DNA of 64,000 nucleotides, taken from positions 531,001 to 595,000 of the forward strand of contig LSRY02000036.1 of assembly GCA_001643675.2 (NCBI GenBank). The letters run 5' to 3'. The notes under the pieces are model-generated. The model made no database searches and was not told the DNA's origin. It saw nothing but the letters and a program-made list of their open reading frames with translations. Shown in pieces: positions 38,401 through 53,400 of the stretch (its first letter is position 1; every line of letters begins with the position of its first letter). The DNA is from Monocercomonoides exilis. Taxonomy: Eukaryota; Preaxostyla; Oxymonadida; Polymastigidae. Position numbers and translations under genes: made by a program.

Positions 38401-41400
38401 CAAAGGCTGAACAGAAATTGATGAAAAACTATCAAAGCTCTGCTTTTCAGCCTGATTCTTCTGATTCAGGCGCAGATTCTTCATTCATTCGTGTCTCTTC
38501 TTCTCTATTGCCTTCAAACGCAGTTGAATTATCTGTTTTCACACAAATGTTTGCATCAAACAAACTCATCGATTCTGTGAGAGCTGCATTCACTTCTCCA
38601 TACACTTTGATATTTACAGGTGTCTCCACTCCGATGAATTCTCCTTCGAATTCATCATCTCCAATAACATCATCATCATCATCATCAACTTCTTCTTCTT
38701 CTTTGTCTTCTCTGTCTTCTGCCTGCTCCTCACCAACATCACTCCAGACACAGACTCAACAGCAGCCACAATTCAAAGCCTCGTTTTCATGTCAGATGAG
38801 TTGTGGCTCACTTTCTTTCCAGCAGATAAAAGAAGATGCAACACCCGTCTGCTTTCGCCAAATGCCTAATTTGATACAGAAATCACCTTCTTCCAGTTCC
38901 TCCTCTTCTTCCTCTTCTTCTTCTTCCTCTTCTTCTTCTTTTTCCAGTTTGCCTTCTGCAACGTCATCTCCATTATCTTCGTCATTGTTGCTGTCTTCTC
39001 CTTCTTCTTCCATTTCGTCTTGCTCTTCTTCTCCAAAGAATATTCCTTTGATCGATCCTTCCATCCCATTTTTCGCTTCTTCGATGAACGTGTCAGCCAC
39101 ACACCATTCTGTCTTTCGCGCTTCGCTTCCGTCGCCTCTCCCCAGAAGATATCACATGCTTCTTCCATATTCCTATGTCCCTCCAATTTTTGAAGCGTTT
39201 GCGCATAATTTCTCTTCCAAACGTGTTTACGAATTTGAACAGGAAAAAGAACGAATGAACACAATATCTTCTTCAACATCATCATCATCAACATCTTCTT
39301 CTACTACTTTTGGAAACGCACATCTTTCCTCATCTATTTCGCCGACTCAAAGAAAGCGATCTCTCAACAAGAATGCAAACAGAAGTCACTCAACAGATTC
39401 CTCCTCTTCCTCTGAAGAACATTCTTCTGCCTCGTCTCTATCCCCTCGCCAGCACCGTGTGTCTCCATCTGTCGCTATGCAGAGCATCTCGTCCAGCGGC
39501 CCCTTTTCGATGTCTCAGCCACCCCCTCCTCCTCCGTTTGACCCACTCAACCACACCGTCCTCTTCTCCTGGCCAATCTTCGCCTCTCCTCTTTTGCATC
39601 CGCCGATGAATGTAGCTCCACCTGCTCTTGTGACAGCATTCACAAAAAGAAGGGTAGTTTCAGACGGTGAGCCTGTCTTGCAGGAAAGGTTGACGAACTT
39701 GATGGAAGGCGAATTCAAAGAGTGGACTGAGTTTGAAGACGAAGAAGGAGAATCCCTGCCACAGTTGGTGAACGAAGAGGACATCAACATTCTGACTGGT
39801 GAACGATTTCTGCCGAAAGTTCTGCCAAAACATGGCCTGTTGGATAAAAATGGAAGAGAAATAGATTCGTCAACAGCTGCGAAACACGGCATTTCTCCTT
39901 TATCATCCACAACCACAAATGTCTCATCCTCCTCATCTTCCTCCTCTTCTTCTTCTGTTCCAAGCACATCAAACGTGTTCCGCTTGCATCTGATTCAGAT
40001 GGTGCGGGGGGTGTATTGGTGCATGGTGAGCAGCGGGGGATGGGAAAATCAGGAAAGAGAGTGGTGGAAAGTGGCTGATGAGATGGAGAAGGACAACAGA
40101 GAAAAAAGAGCAATGGCACGAGAGATGAGAAGAAGAAAGCTGAAGGAAAGGAGAGAGGAAAGGAGAAAGAGAAGAGAAGAAGCGAGAATTTTGATGAAAA
40201 AGGAGAAAGTCCCTTCGAGACAAATGGCTGATGCTCTGATAGAATGCATTTATGATCAGTCACAAACTTATTTTTCCAGTCAAACCGCTGTACAACCATC
40301 AGCTTTGCCCGCACCATCTTCTTCTTCTTCTTCCTCTTCTTCCTCTCCTTCGCCAATTTCAATGAAACTTGCTTCATCGTTGTCAATTCTCCCTCATCAG
40401 TCGGATTCTCAATCGTCTTCGAGCATTTCATCTGCATCTGCATCTTCAACAACATCATCCTCCTCTCCGCATTCCATTCAAAATACTTCCACACCATCAC
40501 ATCCTCCTTCTCTAACACAGCCAGAAGATCTCTTCATCCCACCTCTCATTCTGTCTCCTTCTCAGTTCCATCAATCGCATTCAGCTGCCTCACGCGCTGC
40601 ATCTTCTCTGTACAACAGCCTTATGCAAGTTACCAGCCTCATCCACCGCTATCCCTCGCTCATTGAAGAGATGCTCAAGCCCTATCAGAACGGACTCCTC
40701 AAAGAAAAGGGAATAATGCCAGGGTTTTTCAATGAGGAGAAGGTGTATGAGAGCATGGCAGTGTTTCGAGAGAGGAGACGGAGAGAAAACAGAGCGCTAC
40801 GCAGAAGAAGAGCTTTTCATAGCCAACTTTTGCAACTTGAGAAGACGCGGATGAGAGAAAGCTACAACAGAATGAGGAAGATGAAGAAGAAGAGGAAGAT
40901 GAGGATTGTTCAGGCAATCAAACAGAAATTTGGAATAAAAGAAGAAAATGAAGAAGGAAAAATATTGCAAAGAAAAGATGAAATGAAAAAAGGAAAGGAA
41001 CGAGAAATTCGAGAAGACAAAAAAGAAGGAAAAAATGAAGAAAGCAAAGAAAGCAAGGAAATTGAGGGATCAGAAGGAGAAAGTGAAGTTTATCACTATG
41101 AAGAAGATCGATGCATAAGCTTTTACGATCCAAATCTGCGAGAAAAGCTGCAAATGAATGAGAAAAGGAGGAATGCTGAATTAATCAAAAACTCCATCAG
41201 ATTGAAGAAGATGCTGTCAGCGAAGCATCAGCAGAGCATAAAGGAGAAGAACAGAAAGAAGATGAAAGAAAATGAAGAAGAAGAAGAGGAGGAGAAAAGA
41301 ATGGTAAATGAACAAAGGAAGAATAAAAGAAAAAGCAGAAGTTTGAGAAAAGTTGATGCTGACGAGAAAGCAAAAGAAGGAAATCGAAATCCACACGAAG

Positions 41401-44400
41401 AAGAAGAAAGTTCAGGGGATGAAGTAGAAAATGAGTCTGAGTCTGAATCTGAATCAGTTGAGGAAGATGAGGTTGAAGGGAATAACGAATTAAACACAGC
41501 AGGAAATTGCAGAAAGAACAAAAAATGTGGAAAGAAGCAAAAAGATAAGCTCAAAACAGAAGGAGAGTCAAATGAAGACGAAGAGAGTGAATCTGAAAGT
41601 GCAGCTGGAGAAGGCGAAGGAGAAGAAAAGTCGAAGCGTTTTCGGTTGGAAAACAAGAACAAGAGTGGCAAACATCACTCCAAAAGGCGTGGCTTTTCTC
41701 CTCCTTCTCTTTCTCCGCAGCCGTCTTCTCCTCAATCACAGCATGCAATTACATCAGTCCTGTCAACGACGCCTTATCGCTTCAGCAACATTTCGTGGAG
41801 AAACTTCAGAAAATACGACTTTGTGTTTGACAATTCTTTGAGAACTGTAACAGACTCAACGTCTGACTTCAACCACTTCTGGAAGCAGTTCTCGCCATTC
41901 CACAGGAAGAAACGAGATTCCAACAGAAGAAGCTCCAAAAGGCATCACACTTCTTCTGATAAAAAGACATCTGAAGCAAAAGTCTTGTCAGCTTCAACAT
42001 CAGCTTCTTCATCATCTTCTACATCAGCCTCATCTCCATCACGGCAGAAGTCTTCTAACGTGCTTTTAGAAATCGCCCACCACACGAACACTGTTGTCAC
42101 TCCGCTCCAGATCATACTGATTATCATGTGCCATCCGCTTTTCCCGCTGGATGTCCACATCGCAGCTGGGCGCATTTTTGCTCGCGTTGCAGCTGTTTCA
42201 GCGAGCGTCCGGTCAGCCATTCTGTCGTCGTGCTCGGAGGACACAAAGGAAGTGCTGAGAGATCCAGTGGCGGAAGCAAGGGATGCAAAAGCAGAGAGTG
42301 AAAAGGAGAAGGAAAAGGATGCAGCAGAAAAAGCCAAAGAAGATAAACAAGCTGAGTTGCCAGAAGGCATCAAAGAAAAGAGAGAGTTTGTGCAAATTCG
42401 ACGTTTTGGGCTGTTCCGAGTGCTGATGGAAGTTGGGATGGTCTGGACAGAAGACGACGATGTGCTGAATTGCATCTCTTCTGATTCTGATTATCTGCCC
42501 AGCGAGGAAGAGGCAGATGTGTCTGAAGACGTATTTCTGAATGAAGTGGAGAGGTTTGTGCAGAAATACGATGCAACAGAAGGAAAAACACTGGATGCAT
42601 CGGATGCTTCAGTTGCTCCTCTTGTTCTTTCTCATTCTTTTTCTGGTGGTTTGGTTCAATCTCCTTCGACGCAATCAGAAAAAAGCATTGAGACTTTTCA
42701 ATCTTCTGGTTTGTACTCTGCTTTATTGAATGGCCAGCCTTCTCCTTTTTCTGCATCTTCGTCTATTTACGAATCATCTTCCATTCTTTCTGTGCCTTCT
42801 TTTGGAGAAAAGCACCCACAAAACGAACTTTTCGATCAAAAGAATGAAGAAAGTGAAGCAAATGTCGCTGGAGCAGACAAAGAAAAAGAAGCACAAAAAG
42901 ACGTTTTGCAAACACCTCTTTCGAAGCGTCGTGATTCTCAACCGATTGTGACATCACACAAAAGGCAGCTGTCCACTCTATCACAAAAGACGATTCCAAA
43001 CAGAGTGAATTATCCAAAGATGCAAAGTGGATCAAACAAGAGCGCAGCATATGATGATACAAATCTGATACTCAGAAAGGGAACAGAAGACAATCTGGAT
43101 GGAGAAGCTGTACTCAAAAGGATGATTTTGACAGGATCAACAACATATTTGCAGCCGATCCTACAGAAATTACAATCAGGTTCTGATTCTTCCTCTGCGT
43201 CTTCTTCAGCTTCTTCTTCACCTTCTGGCTTACTAGTTCCAATTGACACGTTACTCGGCTATTCGTCTGCTTCTTCCCTCACCCCGTCTCATGAAGAGTT
43301 TTCTTCGCTCTTCTCTTCCTTCTACACGATGGTTGTTCTGTCATCAATGGAGAGGAATGCTGTGATGGACGAGTACACCTGGTGGAGTGCAGACGACGCC
43401 ACACCAAAATTCAACACTGTTCTCAACAAAACTGTCCAAAGAAACGAACTCGGAGCGATCAGCCAAGCGACTCAAAGCATGACATCTTTGTTACAAAGAC
43501 GCGGCTCTTCTACTCTTTCTGCCTCGCCTGCATCTGCACAATCGTCTGCTGCTTTGAATTCATCAGCTGTATCTCTTTCACCAAATGCTCCGTTTTATGA
43601 GCTGAATTCTCCTGTTCAGCGAAACGCTGGAAACAGACATGACAACAATGATAGCAATGAAGAAGTGAAATTGTTCCCTTATTCATCCTCTTTCTCCCCT
43701 TCTTTTGATTTTAAATCGCTCGAAACACCAACAAACACACTGGACAGCTCTCAAATTAACTCCCCAATTTATCCAAAGGCAGTTTCTGTCGAGTCAAATT
43801 CTGTTGATTTGAAGGCATTTCAGTCAAGCTCATCTCTCACTCCTTTGCTTTCGTCTTCTTTAGATGATCTTTCTTTGCCTTCTTCCCATCTCAGCTTTTG
43901 TGCGCCGTCACCAAAAACACATTCTGAACCGTTGGCACATCAGTGCAACGGTCCTCTTATTCCTTTTGCTCGGCATCTTCTGCAGATCCGGTCGATTGAA
44001 GAAGCGAAAGACCGATTTGAGAAAATGCGAAGCTCTCTTTTTGCCTTCTTTCCAATCAGACGGTTTCAGAGGAACAACACACGGCTGATGCAGCTGAGAG
44101 GGCTGAGCGAGATTTATGAGATGCAAAAAAAGATGGAAAGAAGCAGAGAAAGAGCAAACTGGATGCGGAGCGAAAAGAAAAGGCGAAAAGAATTAGAGCT
44201 GCTGAAAATGATGGAAAAGAAGGAGGAGAAGAAGAACGCCAAAGAGAACGGAATGCGCTTGCTGCAAATCGACACAAATGCTGATGTGTTCTTCGAGTCT
44301 GCTGAGGGTGGACGTGTATATCCAGATGCCTCTCTTTTGCCATTGCCTTCTCCATCTTCTTCTCCATCGCCCTCACCCTCACCCTCGCCTTCGCCTTCGC

Positions 44401-47400
44401 CTTCTTCTTCGACTTCTCAGCTGACAGAACTACACTCACAGCAGATGCCACAGAGAGGAATGAATCAGAGTTCAACAACAGTTTTGCCTGTTTTGCTGTT
44501 AAATCAGTCTTCTTCTTCTGTTTTCAGCTCTTCTTTCAGCACACCACAAACGCCGCAAACTCCTCAGGCAGCTCAAATGCAACAAGCATCTGCAACTCCT
44601 TTGCCTCCTCTTTCGATTTCTGCTTCATCGTCCATCCTATCGACACCAGAAATAAATGCAACTCATGGATTGTCTCATTCTGCATCGCAAGCTTCTAATT
44701 CTCTCTCTGTCTCAGTTCTTCCTTCTTCTTCTTCCTCTTTGTCATCATCTTCTTCTCTTCCACTACATGTCAATCTTCCTGAGCCATGTGGAGTATCATT
44801 CAATCGGGATCAATCTTCTCTTTCATCTTCTTCTGATTCTTCTTCTTCCCAATCATCTCTATCATCCTCTTCCTCTTCCTCATCGTTTTCTTCTTCTTCC
44901 TTTTCCTTTTCGTCCTCAACTTCCTCTTCTCGTTCCAATCGCAGCCGCAATCAGTCTTCTAACAGCTGGCATTACTTGCCCATCCAGGAGCCCTCGCAAA
45001 TGCCCATTGAGATTTCGTCGTTGCCTTCTGTTGATCTGAAAGATGTCTCGTTGAACATCAAACTGAACTCGATGCTGTCTCCACTGACAACTCTGTCTGC
45101 CACACAGATGGCGTCTGTGCTGCCTCCTTCATTCACTCAGATTGTCAACATCACAAACAACTCTCAAGCGCAAGCACAGTCTCAACAGCAAATGATTCAA
45201 CAGCAGCAGAATCAGAATCAGGTTCCTGAGGGCTTCAATCAGAATTCATCGAATGTCACTTCTTCCTCTTCTGCTGCTGCTGCCAACAATTCGAATGTGT
45301 CAACTTCTGCTTCTTCGGCCAATTCTACCCAACAAACAAATGAAGAATCTTCTTCTTCTTCTTCTTCTTCCAATTCTCGCTCGTCTTCCTCTTCTTCTGC
45401 ATTGTCCTCGCCGTCTGGTTTGGCCTACTTCAACTCCACTCCCCTCACCCCAGCCAATCTCTCAATCACCTCTCTCATTTCCTCTCAGCTCTACAACCGC
45501 GCTAGCTATCGCCGCTACACTCTTTCTTCGTATTCGCACTCCATCAACCGCTTCTTCACTGCTGCCTGCCGCAATTTCCCGCTTTATCAGTCTTCTCTTC
45601 TCTCTTCGGGCTACCTCTTCCTCCCGTGGGACGCTTACAGCTCGGGGCTGAGATTGATACCGTCTTGTTCTTCCTCGTCATCTGCATCGGCTTCTTCTTC
45701 CTCTTCTTCTACTTCCAATTCTTCATCATCTGGCTCATATCAATCATCATTGTCATCATATTCTACGCCTTCCTCCTCATTGTATAACCATCCATATCTC
45801 ATTCATCCGCATTTGATCTCAGCAGCTGCATCGTCGATTTCTCCTTCGGTTGTTCGGAAGAACATCATGTTCTTCTTCAAGCACCACGCAAACAGACTCA
45901 TCGAAGACTCGGCTGTTAATGGAAAGCCATTTGGATCTGCTGTCACCTCAATATACCAAAATGCACTTGCTCAGAATAACAATGAAGATCTTGTGCATTC
46001 ATTTCTGTCGCATGCTTCTTCATCTTCGAAATATTCTCCCGTTCTTCCATCAAATCAGAACAGTTCTTCCATTTCTTCTTCTCTTTCTTCTTTTTCTTCC
46101 TCTTCATCTTCCTCTTCCTCTTCATCTTCCTCTTCCTCTTCCTCTTCCTCTTCCTCTTCCTCTTCCTCTTCCTCTTCCTCTTCCTCTTCCTCTTCATCTT
46201 CATCTTCCACCCAATCCTCATCTTCGATCTCCTCCTCGGCAAAAGTGTTTTCAACTCCCCAGTCTCTTCTCCCGACACTCATCCATCCGATGCAGAGCAA
46301 CATCCACTGCCTGCATTTGGCTGCCTCTCTCGTTCTTCTCGAAGAGCTCTGCCGAAACAACTCAGCTGGCCACGCTGACATCATCGGCGACATCGACAGG
46401 GTGGATGCGCTGAACGACGAAGCAGAGACGAATGGCGTGAATTTGCAGAAGACAATCACAAAAACACGCAAATTGATGGCAAAACTGCCGAGTGTAACAA
46501 CATCTTCAGCAATAAATGCTGCTAATTCTGCCTTGTCTTCTTCCTTCACTTCTTCATCGCTGCCGACTTCTGCTGCCTCGCCGATGCATTCTCCGACACC
46601 TTCTCTTTCTCCGATGGTTCCTCCTTCTCAATCAGCTGCGTCTCAGTACCACTCTGCTCTTTTCCCTCTTTCTTCTTCCATCCTCTCCAACTTCACAGCT
46701 GCCAACGCCACTCCCACTTCTTCCTCTCTCTCCTTCACTGACTGCCTTCTGCTCTGCCTCCACTCGCCCGATCCTCTCATCCTCCATCCTGCTTTGTCTG
46801 CCCTTTCTCTTCTCTTTGCCTCGTATCCTTATCACATGAGACATGTTGTGGTGAATCCGTTCTTTGCTTCAGCGCTGGTTGGCATTCTGAGAAGATATGT
46901 TGTAGATGCAGTGGGGACAGATGAGTGGGCAGAGCTGAGGAGCTTGAAGGAAAAGAGACACGATGAGAAGAGGAGGAACAGAACGAAGAAACACGGCAAG
47001 ACAGCTGAGAGAAGCGAAAGAGAAGAAGAAGAAGAAGATGATGATGATGGTGAAGATGCAACGAATGAGCTTAAATCAGACAAAGAAGAGCAGCAAAAGA
47101 CACAATACCACGAAATGTATTCAGAAAAGCAGAAATTTGCAAACAAACATGCACATTCGTCAACATTGCCAACACGATCTTCATCTCCTCTTTCATCTCC
47201 TCTTTCATCTTCCCAGACTGCATTTGTGTATGGCCACAGCTGGTGGTGCGGATGTAACCAGATTGTGCGAACTGTGCTGATCTGCATGTACTCTGCTATG
47301 ATTGTCGATGCAGGTGCGTTCTCTTCAGCACTTCTTGTCAATGCAGAAAGAGAAGAAGCTGAAAAGAAGGAAGATGAGAGAGAGAAAGAGGTCAAGAGAA

Positions 47401-50400
47401 TGTTTGAAGAAGAGAAAGAGAAAGAGAAAGCTGCAAATGAGAACGGTGACAGCGGAGCATTCGCTGCATCACCAAGAAAGCAAGACTCTGCAATGTTTTG
47501 TGGATCAATATTATTTCCTTCATCTCTGTCATCATCATCATCATCATTTTCTTCTTCTTCTCTTCCTCAGCTGACACAAGAGCAGGTGAATTCAATGAAT
47601 GAGCCACATTCATCTGCTGTTCTTCCGCTCATCCATCTCATTCTTCTTTCAGCTGGCTCCCCTGTCATTTCTTCCTCTGCCATGGATTTATCGCTCCGCA
47701 TTTGCTCTTTCCTTCTTCTTTGCACTTGTTTGAGACCTTCTCTTTCATCATCTCCATTTGACTATCTCTCAAAACCACCATCAAATCAACAATCGTCATC
47801 AATTTCAAAGCCTCTTCCTTTATCTTCTTATGTTTCTTCCTCTTCCTCTTCTGCCTCTTCTTCTTCTTCTTCTTCTTCTTCTCATCTCTTTCCTGTTCAG
47901 CCTGCTCCTCTTTTGTCACCAAATTTGCGAAGAGGATCCGCTCAGATATCATCTCCTGTATCACCCCAATCGTCATCTTCTTCCTCTTCCTCTTCTTCCT
48001 CTTCTCTTTCTTCCTCTCCTCAGTCTGTCACTTTTGCCATTCCCTCCAATTCTCCCTTCAGAAGTATTCAAACACCAGAAAAGCTGACTTCTCTTCCAAT
48101 CAGCTATGCATCTGCAGACCAGCCTTCTCGCAGTACGCACAGAACTGACTCAGACACAATGAATTTACCGCCAACAGTCGACTCCTCTTCTTTTGCACTC
48201 GTTGCCCCGCCTTCTGTCCCTCCCTCTGAAATCAACTATTCTGCTGCTGTGTCGCCACGTGATCCTTTCCCCTTGTCTTCTCCTGTCTCTTCTCCTTTGA
48301 CATCTTCATCTCCCTTCGGCTCACCTGACTTCTCGGTTTCTCCTTCTCCTTCTCCTTCATTCACTTCTGATTTTTACTCCCACTCGTCTTTTTCTTCTCC
48401 TTCTGCGTCTTCTGAAAAGCCTGTTCCATTGGCTTATGATGTTCAACAATCACCTCCTTATCATTCACTGGAATCTCTTTCACGTTCGCCAATTGCATCG
48501 CCAGTTACTCGCTCTCGCACTTCTTCTTCATCCTCTTCTTCTTCTTCTTTGTCTTCTTCTTCTTCGACTTCAATTTCTTCTTCTTCTTCTTTACTTCCTC
48601 CTCTTCTTTCGTTTATTCCATCTTCATTTGTCAGCCCGCTTCCTCTTCTCGCAGGTGAAATGCAACAAATATCTTCATTAATCGCCTTCATTCGCTCGTT
48701 GGCTTTCTCATCCTCAGGAAGAGTCAGAAAATCTGCTTCGAGTCTGCTTATTCTGCTGCTATTCTTGATGGACGAAGAGAAAGCAGAAGGGCAGATGAAG
48801 CAAGCAGCAACAAACATCAAGCAGGCACAGAAAAAGGAGTACAAATTGATGTCTCAGCAGTTGCAGATGCTGCAGCAGAGCCCAATGCAGCAAAAGAATT
48901 CCGCAACTATTTTCAGGCCAATCTCATCCACGTACGATTTGACAGAATCTGCTGAAGGAACAAATGAAGTGAAAGAAAGAGACACGAAAGAGAGGGCTTT
49001 TGAGGAGAAAGCAGTCAAGTGCCAGTTGAATGAAGCTGATGAGACTTCGAAACTGTCTTTGGGGAATGAGACAACAATTCTTGGAAAGATTGAGTCTCCG
49101 AAACAGAAGGAAGAAGAAGATGGTTATTGCACTGAAGATGGAAAGGATGTTAAAGATGATAGTAATGCCAAAGAATGCAGTGATAATGCAGCAGCCAAGG
49201 AGGATCAAGCGGAAAAAGTGATTCCAAAGGGAAGCGTTGTTTCTGAAGATAAGCTTCCTTTCTATCTGCATAGGCGACATCACTCACTGAGACATGCGAA
49301 GCATCGAAGATTGAAAGAAGATCAGACAAGGCTGCATTCTTCGTCTTCGCGCAAGTCGCATTCTGTCTCATCGAATTCAAGCAGATCGCATCTGATGTCC
49401 AAAAATGGATCGACTTCTCAATCTGATTACTCGGTGATGGACAGCAACACAATGTCACCCATTAAGCTCTCTCAAAATGCTCAGAATTCAGAAAACTCTG
49501 CCATTTTGAACAAAGACGAAGACGAAGAGCTGCTCTTGGATGAAGCAAAACCGGAACTGGCATCTTCTATTCTTCCTTCTGCTTCTGCTTCTTCATCTTC
49601 CTTATCAAATCCAGCCTCTCCCATTGCTTTGGCGCTGCCTTCGACTGCAATTGCACCTTCACACAGCCGCACGCCATCTTCTGCAACAACAGGAACAGTT
49701 GCTTTTCACTACAGAGTGAAAACGGTCATCTCCCCAACACCGTTTTATCCTCTTCTGACACAAATTCCATCGTTCTCATTTGCAAATGGAATCGATTTGC
49801 AGGCAATTTTGGATGTCTCGTTCTCTGGCAACTCGAAAGATAGTTCTGCTTCTTCTGATATTGTTGCTTCATCTCGGAGTAATTCAGGTGCCTTCCCTTC
49901 TGTTTCAACAACAGACTGCGAAAGTGAGCAGAAATGGATTGTGGAAATGAAGAAAAAAGCAGAAATGATCAGAAAGTGGAGGAAAGAGCGTATTCATGCA
50001 AAATCAGAAACAAAAGGTGTGGAGCTTGTTGTGGCTGGCGTGCTGCTTGCACTTGCAGACGATATTGAAAGAGAAAGAGAAGAGAGAATGCGATTTGCAA
50101 GATGCGTCTCTGAAGCATCCAAAAAGAGAGGTGAAGCCGAGAAAGCGAAGCAAATCAAAGCTCTGAAGCTCAAAGTGAAGAAGAAGAAGAAGAACATTAG
50201 CACATTGAAATCGATGTTTTCATCTTCTGTGATGATGCATTCTGAGTCATTGCACTCAGCAACTTCTGACAAGCACATCAGCAGCGTTGCATCAGATTCT
50301 GCATCGAACACGGATGAAGAGGAAGATCCAGAATCCTCTTCATCTTCATCACAGTCATCATCATCATCATCTTCTCCTTCTTCTTCAACTTCTTCTTCGT

Positions 50401-53400
50401 TAGCATCTGCAGCTGCTGCATCCACAAACCCTGATGTTATAACTTCGTCTTCTCTGATATTTCGAAACTCCTCTTCACTTTTCACAGTCCGTTTGCCCAG
50501 TCACATTCCATCCAATGAAATGACCTCTTGTGCATTGAGTGTGATGTCGAGGACAGAAGAAGGAGGAGTTCTGAAGTGGATTGGTGAGATGATGAGTGAG
50601 GCAGATGGAACAGACGCACTTAGAGCGGCAGCGTTGCGTGTGGGGATTCTGATGATTGAAGGCGATCGATTTATCGAGACACCAAGAAAGAGTACATTGC
50701 TTTATGAATGTTCTCCAAGCAACAGATACGGAATGCTGCAGAGCAGTCTGAGAAGCAGTAAAAGCAAAAAAGAAAGCTCGCATCACCTATCAGCGGCTTT
50801 TTCATTCTACAAAAGAGAGTATTTTGGCGGGACTTCTGTCTACGGCAAAGTTGAGCGGCTGTCTGCAATTGTGGAGAAAATGATTAGCAACACAACGCAG
50901 ATCATCCATCGTCCACCATATTTCAACCGATTCGCCCCGTCTGCTCTGCTATCTCCGATTCCAAAGAACGAGCAGCAAACAGCTTCTCGTGGCTCAGGTG
51001 CATCCGAAGCTCCGGTTCTTTATTCTTATCAGAGCGCTTTCCAACACTTTGCGCCTTTTGATCTTTTCGCAAAGGCATCGAACGGGTCTGTTTTACCGAA
51101 TCAGACAAATGTTGGATCAAAGAATTCAATCATCAATAACGCTCTTTCGCTTGTTTCGTCCAACAATATGCCAACAACGTTGTTTGTGTATGACACTCGT
51201 TCTGCAACTGACCCACCTCTTTCTCGTTCATTTGTCCCTTCTGCAACTTCTGCAGCATTCCAGTATCTTTCCCCATGTAGCGTAAATATAACAATGAATG
51301 CAAATGAAGGACAGCTATTTCTCCACTCTTACTTTGTGTATTTATGTCGTGGTGATTATTTGCGTTTCAGAACGAAAAAGTTCCTTCAGAACAGGTTTGC
51401 TTCCATTCTTTCATCATCACCGTCTTCTTGGATCATTCCATCAAAAATCAAGCAAACGATAACAAGAAGCATTGATGCGATTTTCGGAACACAAAAGAAA
51501 GCAAAAGACAACACAGGAGTTTCTTCGTCCGATGAACAGAACCGTTCAACAGCTACATCCGCATCGTCAACTTCACAATCTTCTCCCAACGGAGCAGCAG
51601 GAGCCGAAAATGGAAATGAGCCGAATGTATCAACAGACAAACCGAATTTGAGTCCAATGTCAATTTCTTCAACTTCAAGTGAAGCAGAACCGTCACTTCC
51701 GTTTTCGTACGAGATGATCGACACTTTGATGCTTGGTGCTGTTGGAGGTTTGTCTCGTCTTGTGCAGACGCAGCTGTCACTTAAGTGTGTGTCAGAGTCG
51801 TCGCTTCTGGCAAGACTCATTGAGATGGTTGGTGCTGGAGGAGGTGGGGATGTGAGCCTTGTTGTTCCGTTTTATTCAGAAGTGAATTGCAATAACGATC
51901 TTTTTGAGAAGAGGAGATTGACTGTTCCAAAAGAAATGGATGAAAACACGTCAGACTTAATTAACACCGAAATTCTAAAAGAAAAACCATCAAATACAAT
52001 TTCTAATGTTTCTTCACCGTCACATTCCCCTCCATCGCTTGCAATCACACCAATTCAAAGCACAGAAGAAACTGCTAAACCAATGGATGATCCTTTGGAG
52101 GAAAATCATGATGAAAAGTCAGCATTGGTTGATTCCGAAGCTGAAGGAACAGATAATAATATTATTTCATCGACGACTTCTCCAGGATCAAAAGAACAAG
52201 TGTCATTGAAGCCTTGTCCTTCATCGTCAAGTCCTCTATCATTACATTCATCGCTTGCATCAATTGCTGAAGATGAAGCCATTCTGATGAAAGCAAATGC
52301 GGAATGGAAGCTTGCGCAATCAGTCCTCGGTAGTGCATCAATACTTCTGTGTACATCGTTCTTTGGAGGCGGAGGACTGACTCGTGTTGAGATGATTGAA
52401 AGAGGTGCCTTGGAAAGTGGGTTGGCTTTGCTAGCACAGATTTTGAGAGAGTGGAGCTATCCGATGAAAGGCATTGGGGCAAAAGCGGCAAATGACAAGT
52501 GCAACAGAGACATTGGAAAGGAAAAAAGAATGGAAATAGAAATAAGAGCAATTCAAAAGCAGCCTGGAGAAGATGTTGAAAACGAGAATGAACTTATTTC
52601 AGGTACATACGCCAGCTTCAATTCCGAAGATAATTCACCTGTTGTTCAACCTTCAACTGTGAAAAATGCTTCAATGGCACCTTTCAATGGTGTTCCAGCT
52701 CATTATTCTCGAAAGATAACATTGAAAATGCCACTTTTCAGATGGATAAAAACATGCTATTCTTTTTCTCTTGCGTCAAAGATGCTTCTTTCATCTGTCA
52801 CTACAAAGTCTCCACTCAATAGATTTACGTCATACAGACAGTCGAGTTTGAGTACGCTGAAAGAAGCTCGCCTTTCAGAAACGTTGGAAGCAAATGCCTC
52901 TCGAGTGCATCCATTTATTACCAGAAGGAGCCTGTTTCAGGTTAGAGACGTTGTGCTTGTGCTGACAATGGTGTGGAATATCATGCAAGGGGAAGGAAAG
53001 CGTGGAATGCGTGTGTTTGTTATGGGAAATGGGCTGAGAATCCTTTCTGCAATTGTTGAGCAGGCTGAGTTTTTGAGTGATGAAGTGCTCAGACAAAAAG
53101 AATGGAGGAATGTGATTAGGAACAAAGAGAAAGATAGGAAAGCTTTGATGCATAAGCTCATTGCTCATTGGAAAAAGAATGGAATGAATGTTAAAGAGGA
53201 GATGCGGAAAATGAAGCGAAATGAAAATGAAGAGAGAATTAAAGAACAGGAGCAAAGCCAACTGTGGAATGAGATGTTTGAATCGGAATTGGAATGCTTG
53301 TTCATCGCAATGTGGATGATTGGAACTATTTTGGATGAATTTGTTGAATCCTCCATGTTTTTAACTGTCTTTGGAATCGCTTCGAAGTTGAAGCAATCTG

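Noticed and set aside
24871-50485. Many long Glu/Lys/Arg-rich open frames on the minus strand inside the giant gene
   Set aside because: They are the complements of TCT/TCC/TCA serine tracts (AGA, GGA, GAA), overlap the sense frame throughout, and show no family resemblance or splice logic.
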